Source: Ectobius pallidus (Eukaryota > Arthropoda > Insecta > Blattodea > Ectobiidae). Taken from it: DNA of 64,000 bases. The notes under the pieces were generated by a model. It was not told the DNA's origin. It searched no databases and worked only from the letters and a program-made list of their open reading frames with translations. The stretch spans positions 16,094,978-16,158,977 of the forward strand of contig CAXKWD010000011.1 in the NCBI GenBank assembly GCA_964059195.1, written 5' to 3'. Position numbers and translations under genes: made by a program. Below, in pieces: positions 11,585-24,477 of the stretch (its first letter is position 1; each line of letters opens with the position of its first letter).

Positions 11585-11925
11585 TTGTCTGTTGTCTCAA
11601 ACTAATACTGTAATACAATCTATCAGAATACAAGACACATTTGCTCGACTTTTCCAAGTGCGTAACAGTAACAAATATGTAGGCCTAAGTCCTGAAATGT
11701 TCAATGAACTACCTAAAGACGCTTTTACTGAGCCAAGTACTAAGTTTGAAAATGTGTTAGCTTCTTGGATGAGGAGTAAAGTATTTTATAGTATAGATGA
11801 ATTTGACGACTGTAATGTGGCTGAATTTTTTTCTGAGAAAATAGTTAACTTAGCATATTTTAATCTTAATTAATCTTAATCTCAATCTTAATTAATCTTA
11901 ATTTTAATCTTAATCTTAGGTATTT
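11585..11925 (+). pseudogene. non-LTR retrotransposon C-terminus with AATCTT-type tail
   Basis: The frame reads MFNELPKDAF, then FENVLASWM and FYSIDEFDDC. This is the usual C-terminal order N.LP...... FK..LK.WL....FYS.DEF of insect non-LTR reverse transcriptases. A run of imperfect AATCTT/AATCTTAATT units (11865-11920) follows as the simple-sequence tail these elements carry. Only the last ~90 codons are present. Confidence 0.65.
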
Positions 11926-12164
11926 CAAAGCTTAATTGATAGTAAAAATATTATTGAATCCGATACATGCATAGAACATGTACATGGTGAATCAATTTCT
12001 TGATATCTCAGTTCAGTATGTTATAATAAATGACAATCATGGAAATAGTAGAACTAGCATTGCATGATATAGTATGTTTATTTATTTATTTTGGTACTAA
12101 CAGAACAAGTATCTCGTATACATTATACAGCATCCATGCTAAATGTAAATTGAATTATTCGGTA

Positions 12165-12448
12165 AAAGTGATCCCTATACAGGCCATGGAGGCCCAGAGG
12201 GTTCCAGGCGGTTGAGGCTCCCAGATTTTGGACATTCGTCTCTTCAAGGTGGTAAGGTTGTCAGCCTTACGCATCGGCCGCCTTTACCCCCAGGATTGCT
12301 CCTGGTACTCATTTCTGTTGGAGGCTGAGTCGACCCCATGTGCCACCAGAATGATTAGGCCTGTTGAAAAACTCAACGACCTCATCGGGAATCGAACCCG
12401 CGACCTTCCGATTTTTAGCGAAGCGCATCAACCACTACGCTAAGGCGT
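12165..12448 (-). repeat. SINE family 2, copy 1
   Basis: On the minus strand the head contains a tRNA-like A box (GCGTAGTGGTTGATGCG) and B box (GGGTTCGATTCC). The body ends with GGCCTGTATAGGGATC. An imperfect 14-base duplication tgaatt(a/c)ttcggta flanks it (12151-12164, 12449-12462). Copies lie at 20.6, 35.9 and 46.5 kb, all on the minus strand. The two short plus-strand frames here are only this repeat. Confidence 0.88.
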
Positions 12449-12462
12449 TGAATTCTTCGGTA

Positions 12463-14404
12463 CATTTATATGTTATTGTTAAAACCTGGCATGACGCCCA
12501 TAATTTACACAAATATCGGGTAATTAGGCTGCATTTAATAGTGAAAATATATACGAGAGGTTTATTTCTTAAACTTTTACTTTAATTCTAGTCATGTGAT
12601 ATCCCATCTACCTCTTCCGTGGTTATGCAATTAATTAAAATTACATTTATAAATTTTCCAATCTTGAAAATACCATCAACAATCGAAGGCTCTTCAATGC
12701 GCGACTAAATCATTTTGGAAATAAAAACGGTTATTATAGGTCCAAGGAAGGAATTCCTTATTAACAATAGTAAACAATGATCAATTTATTTAAAAAAACT
12801 GGATATACGTCACTTTGCATACTTAGGACTAGTCTTCAACCATGGAAAACAATGTCAAAAATTAACTCTCGGGATATCATTAAAAGGGCTAGTATTATGA
12901 CAAAATTGCATCCATTTTTTCAGAGCTTTCGTATCTGCAAATTTTATATTAAATGCAGGCTTTAAAGACATATTTGTTGAAGGGATTTTCTCTCTTAAAA
13001 CCATTTTTTATTAAGTTTGAAATTTTTAGAGCATTTTAGCTCAAATTTGAGAACACCATAATAATGTATTTCTGTGAGTATACTATTCTCGGGTTGGTAA
13101 CCAGGTGAGTGATTGGAAGAGCTCCGACGTTTCAGAGGATCGTGCTTCCTCCATCTTCAGGGCGACTGAAGGAACCCGAGAACAGTACACTCATACCAAA
13201 CGCCAGGATAACCTCAAGTTATTCATCAATGTATGGGTGTTTTTTAGTTTCCTTCGATGTTCTCTGAATTCATTTCTTATATTATATTCCATTCTTTGCA
13301 CAAATTTTAATAATTTATTTTACACTTCAATACATCCATCTTAAAGCTCATCCCTAAGTAATAAGGGCCCAGCCATCTCTTCAATATAGTTTCGTCTGGT
13401 TAAAACTTGCATAAAAAGATTATTCTCTACTGCAATTCAAAGTAAAAGTAGAGACCAATGGCAAAAAGGAGTAGGTCAACCATTAGGCCTAACTATTATC
13501 GAATAGGCCACTTTTCGAGGCAAAATACTGTACGTATAACATTTTATGAACATTTTACGAACATACAATAAAAATGTCAGTTTACAATTTTTAATTTCTG
13601 CTGATATTTGAATTCAATATTGCAATTATTAATTAAAATGATCACTTTCCAATAGTGACAAAAACTTAAAACCATCTTTTTCCACTAATTTAGAATATGA
13701 AATGTATTTTTAGGTAACCTTTTTATAGTTTAAGGGCATTTTAAGTGCTTTTTAGGTAATAAATGTGTTGTTTATGAGGCTTTTTTTTATAATTTATAAG
13801 TTATCAAAACCCTAGCTCTAATCATTAATTCTTATCTAAGCTAAACCAAGGATTTTGGTATCGCTAGTTTCGAAAAAGGCGACCTGTTGGAGAATCAAGT
13901 GGAATCACAATCTAAGACGAAATAATCAAGCTGTTTGGTGGTTACATGAGCAAGGCATTGGCACGGTATTTCTAGTTGCACGGAAACTGCATTTTACGAT
14001 CAAAGAAATGCTAGTTAAGTCAATTTATCAGCTTAAGCATGCGATTCCTTACAGTTTGCTTTATAGCCATGAAGCTTGTAGAGTTATATCTACACTAAAT
14101 CGCTCGCTTTATTGTCCAGACTTAATTCATGAAAATCAAGTCATGCTTTCCTCCATAGTTATATAAAATGTATTCTTTACATCTGCCTTCTTCATTTTGC
14201 GGGTAGGAAGGTAAAATGGTAACTCCGTTGATCCCGATTAATTATACAGTACATGTGATTACCTATTATAAGGGATATCTTAAATCAATCACGTTTAAAA
14301 CTAAAAGAAACAATGTGTAGACCTACAGTAAAATTAATCATTTAGCTAATATCAACCTAACTATACTCAAAATATTGCATTTTACATTCGCATAATAAAT
14401 AACA
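12463..14404. other. AT-rich stretch, mostly anonymous
   Basis: No gene was recognised. A hammerhead-like motif is listed separately at 13121-13162. The sequence 13690-13820 has the T-rich, gcatttta/tttttaggtaa texture and the AAAACCCTAG end of a hAT element's right side, but I found no matching left end. The 103-codon frame at 13855-14166 has no recognisable family. Confidence 0.45.
13121..13162 (-). ncRNA. hammerhead-like motif (degenerate), site 1
   Basis: On the minus strand CTGAAGA is followed by a GGAGGA/TCCTCT stem of six pairs and then GAAACGTC. The hammerhead core is CUGANGA ... GAAAC. One extra base sits between CTGAAGA and the stem, which argues against activity. Similar CTG.AAGATG...GAAACGTC motifs are at 42.2 and 52.0 kb. 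Confidence 0.25.
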
Positions 14405-14815
14405 CCTGGGCCCTGTTTCAAAGAACTTGCTAATAATGTTAATTAATAATATTAAAACTCATAATAGGCTACTATTTAATAGTTAACAAAATCTGGTTTC
14501 ATAGAGATATGTACACTAATAAAATCTCTTCACTAATATGATTAGTTTATTAGTCAGCTGATTGATTTGGAAATTATGTCTGGATTGTTGTTTGTGTATT
14601 TTACTTCACAGTCTTCTTTTCAATACCATTTCAAAGCAGAACGGCCTATATATATCTTCATAAATGTAACAAATAATAACTAGCTCTAAGAAATGAATAA
14701 ATCTGCCAGGCCCTTAGGCTTATGCACTAAAATCTAACCTCAAATCCTTAAAGCTTGTTATGACCAGAATTCCTTTGATAGCATATGTAAGCTTTTCTAA
14801 ATTCATAATTAATTA
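14405..14815. mobile_element. TIR element of the GGGCCCTGTTTCA family, truncated copy
   Basis: It starts with the same CTGGGCCCTGTTTCA end as the element at 10779-11430 and matches the reverse complement of that element's right half for about 400 bases. It stops near 14815 without the opposite terminus. It carries TAGGCTA (about 14465) where the longer copy has TA, and plain TA where the longer copy has TAGGCCTA. Confidence 0.7.
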
Positions 14816-14819
14816 ATTC

Positions 14820-15386
14820 AACTGTATTGTGTTGCACTGGAGGTATCAATACAGTTCCCAGATCACAAGATGACCAGTTCGAAGGGGTGGCATTACCTAA
14901 CTTTCTGTTTTAAGGAATAAAACACGTTCACCCCTCAGTTAAGCTGCAGCTTTGGATTTGTGAAGATAACATGATGACATGCAGTGATGTCTAGTGTAAA
15001 ATGAAAAGACTTGAACAGACAGCCGTTAGATATTTTGCTACGCAGTGTTCACCACAGATCAGTATAGGCTTCCGAAAATACTCGTAACTCGGTATAGAGT
15101 ATAGGTTAATGGACTCCTAAAGCGAACTAAAAAAACAAAACTTTATTACTGGTTGAAAAAAATAATAGTAAGTTGCTTGCAGTCTATATCTGTATTATGA
15201 GTCGTTTAATGATTCACAGTTACGTATTATTTTATGAATAAATATTATAAATTCTGTTTTGTAGGGTATTATCATAAATATGAATAAATAACCTTCATTT
15301 AATTCCTTCAGCTACTGTTATCAATCGGTTAATATTATCAGATTAGCTGCGTCCTGAAGTCATCATAATAAGCGGCGTGCACTGTA
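14820..15386. other. anonymous stretch
   Basis: No feature recognised. Confidence 0.5.
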
Positions 15387-16168
15387 GTCTACATATGAGG
15401 GGGTTAAAGCCAAAGTGGTGAAGTCATGTTTTATGCATTCTAAGAAACAGAAGGTTTTGTTAGATTCATTATAATAAATCACACAAGAAATTGTTGACAC
15501 TTTTTTCGTGTTGTACATTGCCAGAAGGTGTCGTTATTTCATTATGATTATCACTGAAAATAATTCAAGTAGTTTTTTGTATTTTTTATTGACATTGATT
15601 CGTTCGAGACATTTTTTCTCTCTTTGTAATGGCTTGTTCAAGATTCTTTGTAGACTTGAAGTCTTGAACTGACATTCTGCTACAGAAAAAAAGCTTTCTT
15701 CTTTTTGGCTTTGCGATTATTGACCGCCAGTCAGCTGGAACAACAACGGTCTTACCTCTTCCATAGGATTCTATGGATCCAAAATCGGAATCATTAGGGA
15801 GGTATTAATGCCCACTTACCATAAATTTATGGTGAATAACGTCGATGTTATCAATGCTTTGAAGCAGTTTCATAAGACACAGTGCAAAGTTTACAAAACT
15901 GCGGATGTAACAACTCAACACTTCACAAATACTTACAGGAATAGTGGTGTAAGTCAATGACTTACACCACTATGTCTGTTAACAAAGCAGCTGTTTCATT
16001 CACCAGTGAAACTTCTGCTGCAATTTGTAAATGTATGAACACAACTAGGACTTACACCAATCTTTCTTTTAACAGATCTATACCTCAACATTGCATTGTA
16101 ATACTCAGGTTAAAATTTTTCAAAACGTGACTTACACCACTTTGGCTTTAACCCCCTCATATGTAGAT
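15387..16168. mobile_element. TA-flanked TIR element with internal GACTTACACCAC repeats
   Basis: A perfect 33-base inverted repeat (15388-15420 and 16135-16167, TCTACATATGAGGG to AAAGTGGTG) extends inward to about 45 bases with one gap. TA dinucleotides flank it (15385-15386, 16169-16170). The motif GACTTACACCAC or its complement occurs at the right terminus, in a central palindrome (15946-15972) and near 16047. No protein is encoded, so it is a Tc1/mariner-type non-autonomous element. Confidence 0.85.
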
Positions 16169-16638
16169 TATGACGTTACCTAGAGAAGAGAGTAGTCGAC
16201 TTCAAACCTGAGCGTTGAATAGACATGCATAACGTTTCTTTTGTAATGACTGGCAACTTCGGTTGATTGCAATTCTAAGTATTATTACATTCCACTGGAT
16301 GAGTGCAGTAAGACTGAAAAAGGGCTGCTGTAATAACTTCGCTATACGTGCAAGAAATTGATGAATCTGAATTGACTGTTTTCGCAGAAGAATTAACTTT
16401 TCTACTCCTATGCATGGTCTAGCTGCACTCTAGTTCGCCTTAGGCCCACATAGGCCCAAGGGTGTAAGTTCATTTAGAATAGTCCAACAGTGGCAATGTT
16501 GTATATCTGGAACACTAAATTAAAATATACATTTGTAGATTAATTTATTTATATTAGTAGTCTAAACTTTCTGGACGGCACTCTCGCATCTTCTGCAAGT
16601 TGTCAACTGAAATCTTCGGAATCAGTTGTTGGTAAGGG

Positions 16639-17003
16639 CAGTGCCGTATTTATGCCTAGGCAGACTAGGCAGCTGCCTAGGGCGGCAGATTTGAAGGGGT
16701 GGATTTTAAACTGTTACTTTTTTAAAAAACATATTAGACATGTTATTCATAACTCTTCAAAATAGTAAACTAATGTAACGCACAATGAAACAGAAGTGAA
16801 TAACATTGACAACAATAAACTCCTGTTTATTTATTTACTTATTTATTTATTATTATGTATTATTTGTATTATTATTATCAGCCTACTATTTCAGTTACAA
16901 TAATGGTTATTGTAGGTTACTTTGTGGTACATTCATGTGGAAATAAGGGGTCGAAAATATTTTTCTCTGCCTAGGGGCGCTTAAGTTGCTAAATACGCCC
17001 CTG
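16639..17003. mobile_element. hAT-type non-autonomous element, 365 bp
   Basis: The left end CAGTGCCGTATTTATGCC and right end CAGGGGCGTATTTAGC (other strand) are short inverted repeats beginning CAG, as hAT ends do. The 8-base duplication ggtaaggg is perfect (16631-16638, 17004-17011). There is no coding content. Confidence 0.9.
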
Positions 17004-17011
17004 GGTAAGGG

Positions 17012-17810
17012 AGTGTATTGAGGTGGTGTAGTAGGTCAGTGGTAGGAGTTGGTTTTGAGTTCTATGGGTATTATTGTTATCAAATAGAGTGTTCGGTTAG
17101 AAATTGAGTTGGTTGTTTAAAACCAGTATTGGACTTGGTTTTGAGAGTTTGTAGATTTCATACTGTTCTTGTGTTTTAATTTTCTTGTTTTTTGTGTAAT
17201 GTGTAATAGTTTAATGTCTGTATTTACATCTTCGTAATAATTACAATAATTGCAATCACAATTATTCTGATCTTAATCGTGGAAAATATTCTGTATTTCT
17301 CAGCAATTTTCGATTTGCAACAACTCGTAATTCAACGATGTCATTAATTCAATGCTGGCGACTACATCTCTTCACGTCATGGCTGTCTGTCAGTTTTGTA
17401 TTGTTTAGAGATGTAACTACGTTAACGACAGGCAATATTGCCTTTTCAGGTCTGCACTCACAATATAAAATCAAAGCCAGGAAAAATTCTAGAAATCCGA
17501 TTACCAAGATGGCTAGGGGGCATAGCGGAAATCAATGCCTCTACACGGCAAGTAAAATAAAACACACAGGTCTCTTAACATACACCATAGACGAGAAGAA
17601 ATGCATGCTGCAAGCAGATAAAAATCTTCCCAAGGAAAGAGGAAAATAGCGCATTAGAAAATGTTCCATGAAAGAAGAGACTGGACAAAACAAAACCCAA
17701 GTACTGACAAATTCGGAAGAAAACACGAAAAAATAGAAATAATGATAAATGATTAATATAGACAGATGCTTATATATATTTATAATATACTCTTAGGAGA
17801 TAATTATGAC
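17012..17810. other. anonymous stretch
   Basis: No family was recognised for the ~100-codon frame at 17338-17649 or its opposite-strand shadow. Splice-like sites were not convincing. Confidence 0.45.
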
Positions 17811-18276
17811 TAGGGGGCGGATTTCTATGACATGTCATATTTTTCCCCTTTGCATTATTATAAGTTTCCGACTAATTTAAACCCGATTCCAAGCATCCTG
17901 GTGAAAATGGAACGGCTTTTATTGTGCATATAACTGAATATTTAGGAAAATTTCAACTATTGTAGCATATTTAGTATGAATATGCATATTTAGGTCATAT
18001 TTTGGCATATTTGTGTGCATATTAAAGACATTTTGAAGTTTCATATCATATTTTGTAAATTTTGCATTATAATGATACTCTTTTAGAATTTAAAGATATT
18101 TTAAATAATTGACATTATATTTTAATAAAATGAATTGTAATGAAACTTTAAAAAAATATACACAATGTGTAAGTGATAATGTCATATTTTAAATTTTATT
18201 GGTCATATTTTATCGTTTTTAGGTCATAAATGCATGCATATATCCTATTTTGTAGGTCATAGAAATCCGCCCCTTA
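17811..18276. mobile_element. hAT-type non-autonomous element, 466 bp
   Basis: The ends are TAGGGGGCGGATTTCTATGA and, on the other strand, TAAGGGGCGGATTTCTATGA. The flanks attatgac (17803-17810) and cttatgac (18277-18284) agree at 7 of 8 bases. The interior repeats catattt(a)ggtcatatttt blocks and codes for nothing. Confidence 0.85.
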
Positions 18277-18299
18277 CTTATGACTATGGCTTGCTTATA

Positions 18300-19344
18300 C
18301 AAGGGTAAGTCAATAAGTACCCTCATTTTTTGTTTAATCTTTTATAGGCTGCCTGCACCGCTTTGTGTTCGTGCACGTCGAAATGTTGTTCATTTTTCTT
18401 CGCTTGTGGAATGTTTGACCATTATGACTCCATAGGGCGTTGCGCTATTGCACATTAAACATGGCTGCACCGCTCAGCGTTTGCACCAAAGAACAGCGTG
18501 CAGTGATCCGTTTTTGTCGTCTGAAGGTGTACCATGAGCCGAAATCCATCGAAGACATTCCGCACAATACGGAAGCATTGTTTTACCACGGCGAAGCACA
18601 TACGAATGGATTGAAAAGTTCAAAAATGGTCGGACAAGTGTGAAGGAGAGGGAAAGAACAGGACACCCATCCACATCCACTAGTGACGCCAACATTGAGC
18701 AAGTGCGAATCAAGATTCAGACAAATCGAAGAGTGACTGTCGAAGTGGCAAACCATATGCAAATTAGGTATGGTTCTGCATATTAAATTATTCATAACTG
18801 ACTTGGCTTTCATAAAGTCTGTGCAAGATGGGTCCCAAAACAGTTCACTCCACAGCATAAGCACAATCATGTGTCCATCTGCCACGCTTACTGGACCACC
18901 ATGCTAACGAAGCTTTTTTTTGAAAGAATAGTCACTGGAGACAAAAAGTAGAAACATCACTTCGACCCTGAAAGCAAACGCCAAAGCATGGAATCGAAAC
19001 ATCCTGCATCTCCAGTCAAAAGAAAATTCAAGAGTCAACCCTCCGCAGGGAAAGTGATGCTCACACTATTCTGGGACTCACAAGAGCCAATACTGCAATA
19101 TTACTTGGAGAAGGGATCAACAATAAATAGTGCACGTTACAGTGAGGTGTTGAGCAACGAGCTGAAGCCTGCAATTCGAACCAAATGTTGAGGCCTATTA
19201 TCGAAAGGAGTTGTTCTGCTGCATGACAATGCGCGCCCACATGCGCAAACTATTGCGAAGCTGAGTTTTGAGGTGCTGGATTATCCTGCATACAGTCCTA
19301 ACCTCGCCCCGTCAGATTTCCATCTTATTGGCCCTTTTAAAGAC
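18300..19344 (+). pseudogene. mariner element with near-full-length decayed transposase
   Basis: The left terminal repeat AAGGGTAAGTCAATAAGTAC follows a TA. The transposase start is the ATG at 18461 (MAAPLSVCTKEQRAV, the N-terminal helix-turn-helix region). The first catalytic block VTGDKK is followed by an in-frame TAG where a tryptophan codon is usual. HHFDPESKRQ and SPVKRKFKSQPSAGKVM come next, then the second block VLLHDNARPH and the third PNLAPSDFHL. All three aspartates of the DD34D triad survive, but stops and frameshifts break the frame. Coding ends at about 19344 where a SINE fragment takes over, so the last ~60 codons and the right terminus are missing. A second, 5'-only copy is at 62641. 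Confidence 0.92.
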
Positions 19345-19497
19345 GCCTGGACAAAATTCCTCTGTCTTTTCACGTCCATGTAATACCTTAGTTTCCGGGG
19401 AGTTGTGAGGCGATGGGCTTACCACCTATCACTCTTCCCTCTATCGGGAAATAAGCGTAACAAAATTCAAACAGGTATTAATAACCTCTACTTGGAG
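19345..19497 (+). repeat. SINE family 1, 5'-truncated copy in mariner
   Basis: It matches the 3' half of the SINE at 4602-4978, starting at CCTGGACAAAATTCC. The match begins within the transposase codons, so the SINE sits in or replaced the end of the mariner gene. It has no tRNA-like head. Confidence 0.8.
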
Positions 19498-20639
19498 ATA
19501 TATAAGCATTCATGAACCACAGATTATTGTCTCTGTTCTATACTTGAAGGCCCTACGCTTCACCTCTGGGAGCAATATGAAATATGAATCAATTACAAAA
19601 TAAAAATATTATGAATTCATTAAAAATGAAAAGAAAAAGCATTTCTGAAGTTCGAAAGATAAACAGAAATCAACATATAAGAATTTTACCCAATTCATAA
19701 ATAAGTAGGGTATATAGCAAGCACCCAAAAAAGTATTAACGAAAGTGATGCCTAAAATTAAAACCTGATCGATATTATTATTATTAATTATTATTATCAT
19801 CGTCATCATCATCATCGTCATCATCATTAGCCCAATAACATCCCAGTGTGGGCTAGGGCCTCCTATTACAGGGTGGCATACAAAAACGTGCTTCGGACCA
19901 ACCTTTCCGTGACACTAAAAACTTTCACACAAGTTTGTTAATGTTTGCAGCTTCTTTCCACTTTTGTCTGTTTGCTGCTATTCTAGACCACTGGCCTCCT
20001 TATCGATATTAAAATAGCCTAAATTTATGAAATTATATTAAAGCAAATGTGTCGAAATTCTGAACTCCAATTGCAAATTTTAAGAGGAACCATAACATAG
20101 GAAAGTAGTAGCAAAAATACAGTAGGTCATTGTTCCTTTACGTAGGGTACGATGTTGCGCAGTAATTGATGTTGCAACTACTGTATCTACATAAAACGTA
20201 ATCCATATAAGTTAAGTAGGCTATATTTGGGCTTATGTATTTGTAGCCGGAATAATGAAGAATATGGATCAGGGACATTTTTGTAACAGAGTTCATGAAT
20301 AACTACGCAACTCTCTACTCTTTATTCTGATTAGTTTGTTGTATTGACAGAAGAATGTATGCCTGCATCTTTATCTTCCAGTTAGGCAACATTTAATAGT
20401 ATTAATACCGTAAAAGAACCTTCGAAATTAATGTTTGTTTTAGTCAAAGTATTTCTACTTTCACTCTTTGTCATTCCATACAGTTGGAAGTATGTATGGC
20501 CATTTAAAGCTGATGTTGTTGGATTCCTCAATAGAATATAGTTTATATACGTATATCGAAACTGAGTCCTTAGTATTGACCTGCTAAACGTGTGTATTCC
20601 TTATACAGACCATAAAACCACGGTTCCATTAGGTTAAAT
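19498..20639. other. anonymous stretch with (ATC) microsatellite
   Basis: A (TCA/TCG)n run lies at about 19790-19830. Nothing else was recognised. Confidence 0.5.
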
Positions 20640-20880
20640 CTTCCAAGTTTTTTGAGATTTCGAACCTCAAGGTGGTAAGGTTGTCAGCATTAGGCACAAT
20701 CCGTATCCATCCCAAGATTCCTTCAGATACTCATTTCTGCTATAGACCGAATCGACCCTAAATCACAGTGCCATCAAAAGGATTAGGCCAATTTAAAACT
20801 TGTTTTACCTCTTGGGGATCGAATCCGCGGCCTCCCGGTTTGAAGCGCAATGTCTTAACTAACTTCATTACTACTAACCT
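20640..20880 (-). repeat. SINE family 2, decayed copy
   Basis: AAGGTGGTAAGGTTGTCAGC and GGGGATCGAATCCGCGGCC (B box on the minus strand) match the SINEs at 12.2, 35.9 and 46.5 kb. The body and the tail end are strongly diverged and no target duplication is readable. It is the oldest of the four copies. Confidence 0.7.
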
Positions 20881-20884
20881 TTGA

Positions 20885-21606
20885 CTAATTTAAGACACTC
20901 TTATAGTCTTTGCTTCTTATTATAAATTCTTATTATAAATTTCAGGGTATGGCCAGTAGATGCAAACTTTGAATCCATTAGTTGGAGCAATTTTTAGATT
21001 TGGTTTTTTATTGTTTAATTGCTTGATATCTTGAATACAGCTAGTTTTATGAAACTTTCGTTTTGAGCCTGTGCATTTCACTATTTGCATTTAGATATAA
21101 ATCCTGAGTAGTGATTTTACTACACTACAGCAAAAACTTAATTTATTGTACTAAAAGTGTTTAATTTGAATAACAAAATATACTTTAGAGATATACTATC
21201 GTAAAACCGAGCTTCATTGTTCTTAATGGTAATTCTGCATGTGCTGTATAAATTTAATGAAATATGGACAATATTCACATCAAAAAAGTTTACCTTGAAT
21301 GCTTAAAAAGCAACTTTCGGCTAAAGACAATAACAAAAAATGTAAGCATACACTCACTTGTGCGAGCCATGAAATATGTTTCTTTTTTGAAGTATGTTTT
21401 TTTATTGCAAGAAAATAGCTTACTGACTTCCTGATCATGGCCGTCCGGAAGGGGGGGCAGGGTAGGGCCACTGCCCTCCCCTGGAAAATTTGTTTACACA
21501 TAAATCTCTAAACTAAATGACTATAAGCAACTAATGCGAAATGAGGCTTAAGTTTCCACATACTGTAGGCCTACTCGGAGTTGTTTATACAAAAATGAGT
21601 TGTAAC
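20885..21606. other. anonymous stretch
   Basis: No feature recognised. Confidence 0.5.
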
Positions 21607-22181
21607 CAGTGGCGTACCAAGGCTACTTGGCGCCCAGGGCTAACTAGATGGCAGTCGCCCCCTAACAATAAAAGGTTCAAGGTTCAATGAGTTTAATTTA
21701 AATACAGTTTAATATTCACAATTATTTATTTTTATAAGTAGTATGTTACTCTAACACATTATAAAAAGAAAAATATGAATGAAATAAAACTTAGTTTGTT
21801 TGAAAAAATAAAAAACAAAGAGAAAAGAAGTTTCAGCGTCATAACAAAAATTTAAAAATGTGCCTTCGTAGAATTGATGGATGCAAACGTTTTTATAATA
21901 GAGTTGAAGTCTATAGTACCAGCCACATCACGTTCAATTGATAAAATTGCTAAATTACACCGTAAACTTTTCCTGTGTGCTCGGCGCCCACGACCTATTT
22001 CGTATTGTCTATAAATAGTTTAAAACAAAACGTTTATTTCAGTTCTAAATAATGTTACTGCAGTATTTAACAAGTACTTTTAAAAAAGTAAAATTATTTT
22101 TTCTTAAACTAAAAAAAGTTGTTTTTCAATTTTGGCGCCCGGTGCGGCCGCCCCGTTCGCACCCCCCTTGGTACGCCACTG
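21607..22181. mobile_element. hAT-type non-autonomous element, 575 bp
   Basis: The ends CAGTGGCGTACCAAGG are inverted and perfect for 16 bases, a common hAT terminus. The 8-base duplication gttgtaac flanks it exactly (21599-21606, 22182-22189). GC-rich subterminal parts (gcgccc) contrast with an AT-rich non-coding interior. Confidence 0.92.
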
Positions 22182-22189
22182 GTTGTAAC

Positions 22190-22394
22190 TAACTTAGATT
22201 TGAAATCATTTCTAGCCAAAAATGCTATTGTAATGAATACAAGACAATGAAAGCATCACATTTTATACGAATTGTACCTGTGAAATTGTAAGGGGGTAGA
22301 CAATTTCATATGAGTGTACTACATCAATTTTTTTTTTTATATCCATAGTCATAAGTACGGCTATGGTAAATCATTTATTTAGATGATGATGATG

Positions 22395-22442
<48 letters not shown>

Positions 22443-22444
22443 TC

Positions 22445-22503
<59 letters not shown>

Positions 22504-24477
22504 CAATAATAAAGTGGTTGTAATAGTAATATAGTGATCGTGGTGTCAGCGGTAATTTTTTCATTTGCCCTCCCTTGACAAAATTTCTGCGGACGTCCAT
22601 GTTCCTGATACAAATCTTATGGACGCAATACTTAGTACAACAAAAAATTATCGAAAATGAATCTCTTTCTCCATTATTAAGTGGAATGTTGTCTAAGTCT
22701 TCATCAATACTGTCGCATATATTCTATACGTGAATAAATTGTCTCATATTATCATTACCTTTCAGAATAATATTCTTTCGGAAAGTAAATAATTACTATA
22801 AATTTACCTAGCCATTAACGTTCGGGATCTTCCCCTAAACCCCTATAGACCTCCCTATTGATGACATCACATTTACATTATAACGAGGATGCATCCTACT
22901 AGGATGCTAACTTATGTTCAGAATTTAGTTAGACCTATTAGTCTAACTGGGAAGTCTCTGTATAGGTAACTCAGAGAGAGATAACAGGTCACTCCAAATG
23001 CAACATGATTCAATATGGCTATGATTCAATATATTTTTTCAATATATTCTACTAAAATGAAACAACCAGCACATCTAGAATGCACGATCGAGTAAGGAAA
23101 TTTCTGTAAACAAAATGTTTTTGTTTTCAATGTTCCAGAGCAATATACGTTGCACAATAACCTTGCCTAATTCCTGTGATACAGCATCTTTCTTAGAGCG
23201 AAGGTCATTTCAATTACTTGAATTCACATTTGTAATTGAGTAACTGCAAATTAAGAAGCCGGGATTTGCCGCTTTCCTCCCACGTCTTGTTGTTCGCTAC
23301 AGTTTTCACACGGACCAATCAAGCGTTTTTCTTGCCTTACTATATCTATGGACCGTCTAGAACAGTCAGAGACTATATGTAGCATTGTGACGTCAGCAGG
23401 GATATTATATTACATTATTATTATATTATTTTATTACGTCTATAAGCTATACAACGTATAGGTAGACATAGTCAAAATACACAGTGTCTTTGTAAAATCA
23501 ACATGACAATCAATACAATGAATAAAATACAATGAATAAAATACAACGAATAAAATACAATGAATAAAATACAAATAATAAAATAAAAAAACTACAGAAA
23601 TTCTAAAGTCATGACAAAAATCATTAAAAGTATATGTCTTACTGCACAAATAGTGTTTCAGCTTTCTTTTAAATAAGTTTACTTCATATAAAACCTGTAG
23701 GGAGAAAATTAGTTAGTTAAAATTCTGAAACTACAGTATAAAGGTTGAGAGGTTAAAATCCAGTATTTGCAATGACCATATTCTACAGAAAATCATCTAA
23801 GTCTCTTCGGCGAAATAAGACTGAAAACTTGTCAACTACTATAGACAGTCAAGTCTCCATGAGACCTAATCCCTAATATTGATATATTTCAAATCGCTGC
23901 GGGTTAAGTTTTGCTTTTACAGTATTGTTCCCCGCCTTTTAAATTAAAAATTATATAAAGAATATGATATTCATAAGTAAGGCCAGAATTTAATGCTCTA
24001 TCTCTATCAGAAGGCGAAATAGCATGCAAATATGGTTTAAAATTTGCAACAATGCTCCCGAATCAGGGAAGAAGCTCTATAAGTTCTCTTGTTAGCTGAA
24101 TTACATTAGAAATTTAAAAAAAAATGGTAGTTGTACATGTTAAATTATATTACAAAACTTAAAAAAAACAAGGGTCATGCAACATTTTTTTAAACTGAAA
24201 ATTAATGAAGCCATACGTCACTATAGTATTATACGATCATTTCAGAAAACATTAGGCTATGTAGGCCAACTGTTAATTATTGTAGAGTCGTTTCTAAAAA
24301 AAATCACTAGGGCATATATACTGTAAATGTTTGAATTTACAGAGAAAGGAAGAATATTTAAAATCTCTCGAAATATGCCGTTAAAAATGTGAAAAAATTA
24401 ATAAAATATGCCCAAATATTTTAGAGTCCAGCAAGTATGATGCATAATCGCAAAACTAACAAAATATGAAACGATTT
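22190..24477. other. AT-rich stretch with microsatellites
   Basis: A long (AAT)n microsatellite with two interruptions occupies 22381-22511. A 14-15-base tandem repeat (aatgaataaaatac, about four units) lies at 23513-23575. Bases 24290-24470 have hAT-like texture but no paired ends. No gene was recognised. Confidence 0.6.
22381..22511. repeat. (AAT)n microsatellite
   Basis: About 40 units of AAT with single TCA and CCA interruptions. The isoleucine-rich frame on the minus strand is an artefact of this repeat. Confidence 0.97.

Noticed and set aside
13690..13820. Complete hAT element
   Set aside because: Only a right-end-like AAAACCCTAG was found; no left end or duplication.
13855..14166. 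103-codon frame starting after a hAT-like edge
   Set aside because: No motif of any family I know; average composition of AT-rich DNA.
22381..22600. Minus-strand isoleucine-rich protein
   Set aside because: Pure product of the (AAT)n microsatellite.
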